64,000 nt of DNA from Pantoea rodasii (lineage in GTDB: Bacteria; Pseudomonadota; Gammaproteobacteria; Enterobacterales; Enterobacteriaceae): positions 186,001 to 250,000 of the forward strand of contig NZ_MLFP01000004.1 of assembly GCF_002095465.1 (NCBI RefSeq), given 5' to 3'. The position numbers and the translations under genes were made by a program. Positions within the stretch are counted from its first letter, which is position 1; each line of letters starts with the position of its first letter. Of the stretch, positions 59,922-64,000 are shown one piece after another. Under the pieces are notes generated by a model. The model saw only the letters and a list, made by a program, of their open reading frames with translations. It was not told where the DNA came from and made no database searches.

Positions 59922-60646
59922 TCAGAGTCTGAACTCTTCGCCCAAATAAACCCGCTTAACCTGCTCATCTGCAAGAATTTCCTCGGGCGTACCATGCGCG
60001 ATAAGGTGACCCTGGCTCACGATGTAAGCACGTTCGCACACGGCGAGGGTTTCACGCACGTTGTGGTCGGTGATCAGCACGCCGAGGCCGCTATCACGCA
60101 GGTGTTCGATGATTTTTTGATGTCGATGACTGAGATAGGGTCAACACCGGCAAAGGGTTCATCCAGCAGGATAAATTTCGGATTAGCCGCCAGCGCACGG
60201 GCAATCTCCACACGACGGCGTTCACCACCGGAAAGCGCCTGGCCCATGCTGTCGCGCAGGTGCTCGATGTGGAACTCTTCCATCAGCTCGTTGGCACGAT
60301 CCTGACGCTGCTCTTCGGTCAAATCATCGCGGATTTGCAACACCGCCATCAAATTGTCGAACACGCTCAGGCGACGGAAAATCGAGGCTTCCTGTGGCAA
60401 ATAGCCAATACCACGACGTGCACGAGCATGCAGAGGCAGAATACTGATGTCTTCGTCATCAATCACAATGCGACCGGCATCGCGCGGCACAATACCCACC
60501 ACCATGTAAAACGTGGTGGTTTTGCCAGCGCCGTTCGGGCCAAGCAGGCCGACAATCTCGCCAGATTTTACCTGCAGGCTAACATCTTCCACCACGCGGC
60601 GGCCTTTGTAGGCTTTCGCCAGGTTTTCAGCGACTAATGTGGCCAT
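59922..60646 (-). CDS. lptB: LPS export ABC ATPase LptB (frameshifted)
   Basis: The repaired product is 241 residues, as in E. coli. Walker [17 protein letters not shown], signature [16 protein letters not shown] and Walker [14 protein letters not shown] are present. The T6 run 60113–60118 lacks one base; repair gives [20 protein letters not shown] then [15 protein letters not shown] and ends GEEFRL. It powers LptFG extraction of LPS. Essential, so the break is a sequence error. Confidence 0.97.
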
Positions 60647-60651
60647 AGCTA

Positions 60652-61208
60652 TCAGTTACTCTTCTTAGGGCTCGTGGACGAGCCGTTTTTGTCCTGCAAC
60701 TGCGACGGCACCAGTACGGTGGTGACGCGCTTGCTCTCACCCTGGCTGAAAGCCTGCATTTTCTGCTCTTTCACCAGGTAAGTGATGCGATCGCCTTTGA
60801 TATTGCTGTCCAACTGCTGGATGAAGGCATTGCCAGTCAGTTCAACGAAATCGTTCGCCAGTTCATAATGCAGTTTCGAGGCGTGGCCTTGCACGGGCTT
60901 ACCGTTATCCTGCATCTGATAGAAGGTGGCCGGCGTGCCGTACGCATCCACAATCGTTTTTTGCTATCGCCACCAGGACGTGTCACTACGACTTTGTCGG
61001 CGGTGATTTTGATTGAACCCTGGGTCACGATCACGTTGCCGGTAAAGGTGGCGACGTTGCCCTGCAGATCCAGCGCTTGATTCACTGAATCAATGTTAAC
61101 CGGCTTGTCTGAATCACCGGTTAACGCCAGCGCAGGCAGGCTGGTCGCCAGCAAGGTGCTCACCAGCAACAACTTAAGGCTGTTTTTGTTCATTTTGTTG
61201 GATTTCAT
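60652..61208 (-). CDS. lptA: LPS transport periplasmic protein LptA (frameshifted)
   Basis: The repaired product is about 185 residues. A signal peptide ([19 protein letters not shown]) leads the beta-jellyroll: [60 protein letters not shown]. The T6 run 60957–60962 lacks one base. The start at 61208 lies inside the end of lptC, exactly as in E. coli. It bridges LPS across the periplasm; essential. Confidence 0.96.
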
Positions 61209-61755
61209 AGGAAGTTTTGACCTTTTCAAGCAGCTGGGCATTTTTGGTTCGTAAATTGCCGCGCATCTTCATGCCAGTGGAATTAAAACTGCGGCCAAAT
61301 AGGGTAACCTGATCGTCAGAGCTAACATCCTGAGTAATCAGGTTAACCTGAGCATTATCGGTGATGATGCGCTCAAGTTGTGAATCCTGGGTCAGCGTGT
61401 TCACTTCGACGTGACCATACAGATAAAGCATACGATCTTTGGTCAACTTTGCTTTGTCGGCGCGTATTGTCCAGGTGGGCACTTTATTTTCGTCATAAGT
61501 GGTCGCCACCGGATTATCAAACCAGCTGACTTCGTCCTCAGCAAAGTAGGTCACTTTATCCGAGATCAGTTTGTACGCCAGCGCGCCCGTCGGGTTGTAC
61601 ACCACCGAATGGGATTTTTCGCTGGTATAGGTTGGCTCCTGACTATCGGTGGCCACCGGCGTTTTGCTGTCGTCCTGGTTGGTGAGATTCCAGCCGATCA
61701 GCACCAGGGCGATCAAGGCCAAAATCAGCGTTATCCAACGCCTGCTCTTACTCAT
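61174..61755 (-). CDS. lptC: LPS export protein LptC
   Basis: A 193-residue bitopic inner-membrane protein: an N-terminal helix (WITLILALIALVLIGWNL) and a periplasmic jellyroll ([40 protein letters not shown]). It receives LPS from LptBFG and passes it to LptA. It overlaps kdsC by four bases and lptA by 35. Confidence 0.97.
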   Translation of the reverse strand: MSKSRRWITLILALIALVLIGWNLTNQDDSKTPVATDSQEPTYTSEKSHSVVYNPTGALAYKLISDKVTYFAEDEVSWFDNPVATTYDENKVPTWTIRADKAKLTKDRMLYLYGHVEVNTLTQDSQLERIITDNAQVNLITQDVSSDDQVTLFGRSFNSTGMKMRGNLRTKNAQLLEKVKTSYEIQQNEQKQP

Positions 61756-62318
61756 ACTGATTGCCCTTTGGCATCCTCAAATTTGTTCTGTGCGATTAAA
61801 ATCAGATCGCAAAGTTCACGCACCGCACCGCGTCCACCGGCGATGCGCGTCACATAATGGGCACGCGGCAGTAATACCGGATGCGCATCGGCGACGGCCA
61901 CGCTCAAGCCCACCTGCGCCATCACTGGCCAGTCGATCAGGTCGTCACCAATATAGGCAACCTGCTCGGCAGTTAACGACAGTTTATCCAGGAGTTCACG
62001 CCACGCCAAAAGCTTATCTGATTGTCCCTGGTAAAGATGCGTAATGCCAAGGGTCTTGCAACGATCTTCCAGCAGTTTGGCTTTACGCCCGGTAATGATC
62101 GCCACTTCAATGTCGGAGGTTAGCAGGCAGCGGATGCCGTAGCCATCACGCACGTTAAATGCTTTCAGCTCTTCACCGCTGTTGCCCATGAAAATCACGC
62201 CATCAGACATTACGCCATCGACATCACAAATCAGCAGGCGAATCTGCGCCGCACGCGCCATGACTTCTGCACTGACCGGGCCGTAACAGGTTTCAACCAT
62301 TGTGGAGTCCGCACTCAT
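61752..62318 (-). CDS. kdsC: 3-deoxy-D-manno-octulosonate 8-phosphate phosphatase KdsC
   Basis: A 188-residue HAD phosphatase: nucleophile Asp in RLLICDVDGVMSDGVIFMGN, Thr in EVAIITGRKAKLLEDRCKTL, and YIGDDLIDWPVMAQVGLSVA. It releases KDO from KDO-8-phosphate for LPS inner core. Operon kdsD–kdsC–lptCAB. Confidence 0.98.
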   Translation of the reverse strand: MSADSTMVETCYGPVSAEVMARAAQIRLLICDVDGVMSDGVIFMGNSGEELKAFNVRDGYGIRCLLTSDIEVAIITGRKAKLLEDRCKTLGITHLYQGQSDKLLAWRELLDKLSLTAEQVAYIGDDLIDWPVMAQVGLSVAVADAHPVLLPRAHYVTRIAGGRGAVRELCDLILIAQNKFEDAKGQSV

Positions 62319-62331
62319 TATTTTTTCCTGT

Positions 62332-63312
62332 TCAAACTACGCCAGCGCGCAGCATGTCATGCATGTGTACCACACCGAGCAGACGGTCGTCATCGGCGAC
62401 CAACACCGCAGTGATGTTTTTGTTTTGCATCAGATTAAGCGCATCTACTGCCAGCATATTGGGGCGCACCCGGATTCCGCCACGCGTCATCACATCCTGA
62501 ATACTGGCTGACTGGAAATTAATGCCCATATCGAAAATGCGGCGCAGGTCACCATCGGTGAAGATGCCTTCGATTTTCATCAGGTCATCAACAATCACCG
62601 TCAGGCCAAGATTCTTACGTGTAATCTCCAGCAGCGCATCACGCAGTGATGCATCGCGGCTGACGTGAGGGATTTCATCACCGCTGTGCATAATATCGCT
62701 AACGTGCAGCAATAGCTTGCGGCCCAGTGCGCCACCGGGATGCGACAACGCAAAATCTTCCTGAGTAAAGCCACGCGCTTCCAGCAAGGCGACGGCCAGC
62801 GCATCGCCCATCACTAACGTCGCGGTGGTGCTGGAAGTCGGGGCCAGACCGAGCGGGCAGGCTTCCTGCGGCACTTTCACACATAAATGCACATCAGCAG
62901 CGCGTCCCATGGCACTCTCCGGGCGGCTGGTGAGGCAAATTAACGGTACTTTCTGCCGCTTCAGCACCGGAATCAGCGCCAGAATCTCGTTCGATTCACC
63001 GCTGTTGGAGATAGCGATCACCACATCATTAGGCGTTACCATGCCAAGATCGCCATGGCTGGCCTCGCCAGGATGGACAAAAAACGCCGACGTGCCGGTA
63101 CTGGCAAAGGTGGCCGCCATTTTCGCGCCAATGTGGCCGGATTTGCCCATGCCCATCACCACCACTTTACCGCGGCAGGCAATGATCATCTCGCAGGCGC
63201 GGCTGAAGTCGGCGTTAATATACTGATCGAGCTGCTCAAGGCCTTCGCGTTCGATGCGCAATACCGCTTTACCTGCTTGTTGATAATCAAAATCCGGTTG
63301 CTGATGTGACAT
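62332..63312 (-). CDS. kdsD: Arabinose-5-phosphate isomerase KdsD
   Basis: A 326-residue protein with a SIS domain (VVVMGMGKSGHIGAKMAATF, HPGEASHGDLGMV, ISNSGESNEI) and two C-terminal CBS domains (about 205–326). It converts ribulose-5-phosphate to arabinose-5-phosphate for KDO. The start at 63312 (SHQQPDFDYQQAGK) matches E. coli; an upstream in-frame extension lacks homology. Confidence 0.97.
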   Translation of the reverse strand: MSHQQPDFDYQQAGKAVLRIEREGLEQLDQYINADFSRACEMIIACRGKVVVMGMGKSGHIGAKMAATFASTGTSAFFVHPGEASHGDLGMVTPNDVVIAISNSGESNEILALIPVLKRQKVPLICLTSRPESAMGRAADVHLCVKVPQEACPLGLAPTSSTTATLVMGDALAVALLEARGFTQEDFALSHPGGALGRKLLLHVSDIMHSGDEIPHVSRDASLRDALLEITRKNLGLTVIVDDLMKIEGIFTDGDLRRIFDMGINFQSASIQDVMTRGGIRVRPNMLAVDALNLMQNKNITAVLVADDDRLLGVVHMHDMLRAGVV

Positions 63313-63325
63313 GGTCAGTCCGTCC

Positions 63326-64000
63326 TTAATAGCTTGCGATAAGCGTGGGGCTGAGCCACAGCCACAGTACCCACACGATAAATCCACTTAACAGTAACGT
63401 ACCTGCCACGCGGCCAATTCGGCGTTTGCGTAGCAGACAGAGCAGGGCGAACAGTACGCTTACGCCAAGCATGACCCAGTAATCACGCGCGAAGGCATGG
63501 GCATCAATGCTGCCAGGATGAACCAGCGCAGGCAGGCCGAGCACAATCGCCAGATTAAAGATATTAGCGCCAATCAGGTTACCGATGGCGATATCGTCTT
63601 CGCCTTTCAGCGCGCCCGCCACCACGGTCGCCAGTTCTGGCAAGCTGGTGCCTACCGCGATCAGCGTCAGGCCCATCACCAGTTCACTGACCCCGAAGTA
63701 GTCGGCGAACACCGTAGCGTTGTCGATCACCATGCGCGTCGACATCGGCAGAATGATCAGCGCCACGGCCAGCCAGAGAAACGCTACAGTATTACCTGCT
63801 TCATCACGCGGGAGTTCGGCCAGTTGCTCACGTGTTAGCGTGTCGTTGTTATCACGCTCGGCGCGGCGGGCAATGCGAATAGCGATGATCAGGTAGCCCA
63901 CGGCAATCAGCAGCAGCGCGACACCGTCCAGGCGACTCAGATGATTATCAAACAGCATGATGCCGCTCAGCAGTGAGACCAGCAGCATCAAGGGGAGTTC
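63326..64000 (-). CDS. yrbG: Calcium/sodium antiporter YrbG (5' end outside the window)
   Basis: The last 224 residues of a CaCA-family membrane protein. They start ELPLMLLVSLLSGIM in mid-protein and include the second alpha-repeat MGLTLIAVGTSLPELATVVA then GANIFNLAIVLGLPAL. About 100 N-terminal residues lie beyond position 64000. It is upstream of kdsD as in E. coli. Confidence 0.95.
   Translation of the reverse strand, partial: ELPLMLLVSLLSGIMLFDNHLSRLDGVALLLIAVGYLIIAIRIARRAERDNNDTLTREQLAELPRDEAGNTVAFLWLAVALIILPMSTRMVIDNATVFADYFGVSELVMGLTLIAVGTSLPELATVVAGALKGEDDIAIGNLIGANIFNLAIVLGLPALVHPGSIDAHAFARDYWVMLGVSVLFALLCLLRKRRIGRVAGTLLLSGFIVWVLWLWLSPTLIASY

Overview
The window looks like a chromosome segment of an Erwiniaceae-type enterobacterium (Pantoea/Erwinia-like). 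Its core genes match Escherichia coli closely in sequence and largely in order: tRNA-Phe–yjdC–dsbD–dcuA–aspA–fxsA–groSL–yjeI–epmB/efp–ecnB–epmA, then degS–degQ–zapG/zapE–rplM–rpsI–sspA–sspB, then arcB–mtgA–npr–rapZ–ptsN–hpf–rpoN–lptB–lptA–lptC–kdsC–kdsD–yrbG. The genus is inferred from sequence resemblance and gene order only.

Region 1 (1–9.2 kb) is accessory carbon metabolism: yghU, then a polyol/inositol-like cluster with an IolG-like dehydrogenase, an IolH-like and an IolE-like TIM barrel, two further Gfo/Idh/MocA oxidoreductases and two LacI-family regulators. Shared TTTGATA/TATCA-type inverted repeats lie in its promoters.

Region 2 (9.2–19 kb) appears to be a nitrogen-scavenging module: a polar amino-acid ABC transporter, an SDR, a BCCP-like protein lacking the biotinylation lysine, a Nac-like LysR regulator preceded by a sigma-54 promoter and an NtrC-type site, an aminotransferase, and PxpABC 5-oxoprolinase with its own solute-binding protein. 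ATA-N9-TAT (Nac-type) sites lie about 110 bp upstream of three start codons.

Region 3 (19–24.7 kb) holds an EamA exporter, an RraA-family protein with a NanT-like transporter, an SDR remnant and a HipBA toxin–antitoxin pair. It ends at tRNA-Phe, a common island site. A 9-bp x 11 tandem repeat lies just beyond.

Region 4 (25–44 kb) is core genome. It joins two stretches that are far apart in E. coli; the join lies between epmA and degS, and frdABCD is absent from the position it has in E. coli.

Region 5 (44–52 kb) is the most unusual part: an about 1843-residue glutamate synthase large subunit that is not followed by gltD but by a CysJ-like diflavin reductase. Region 6 (52–64 kb) is core again: arcB with the antisense small RNA ArcZ, mtgA, and the rpoN and lpt/kds loci.

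Caution: about 17 single-base frameshifts are visible, nearly all missing bases in homopolymer runs and several in essential genes (groS, lptA, lptB). I read them as sequence errors, and I give gene extents with the reading frame repaired.
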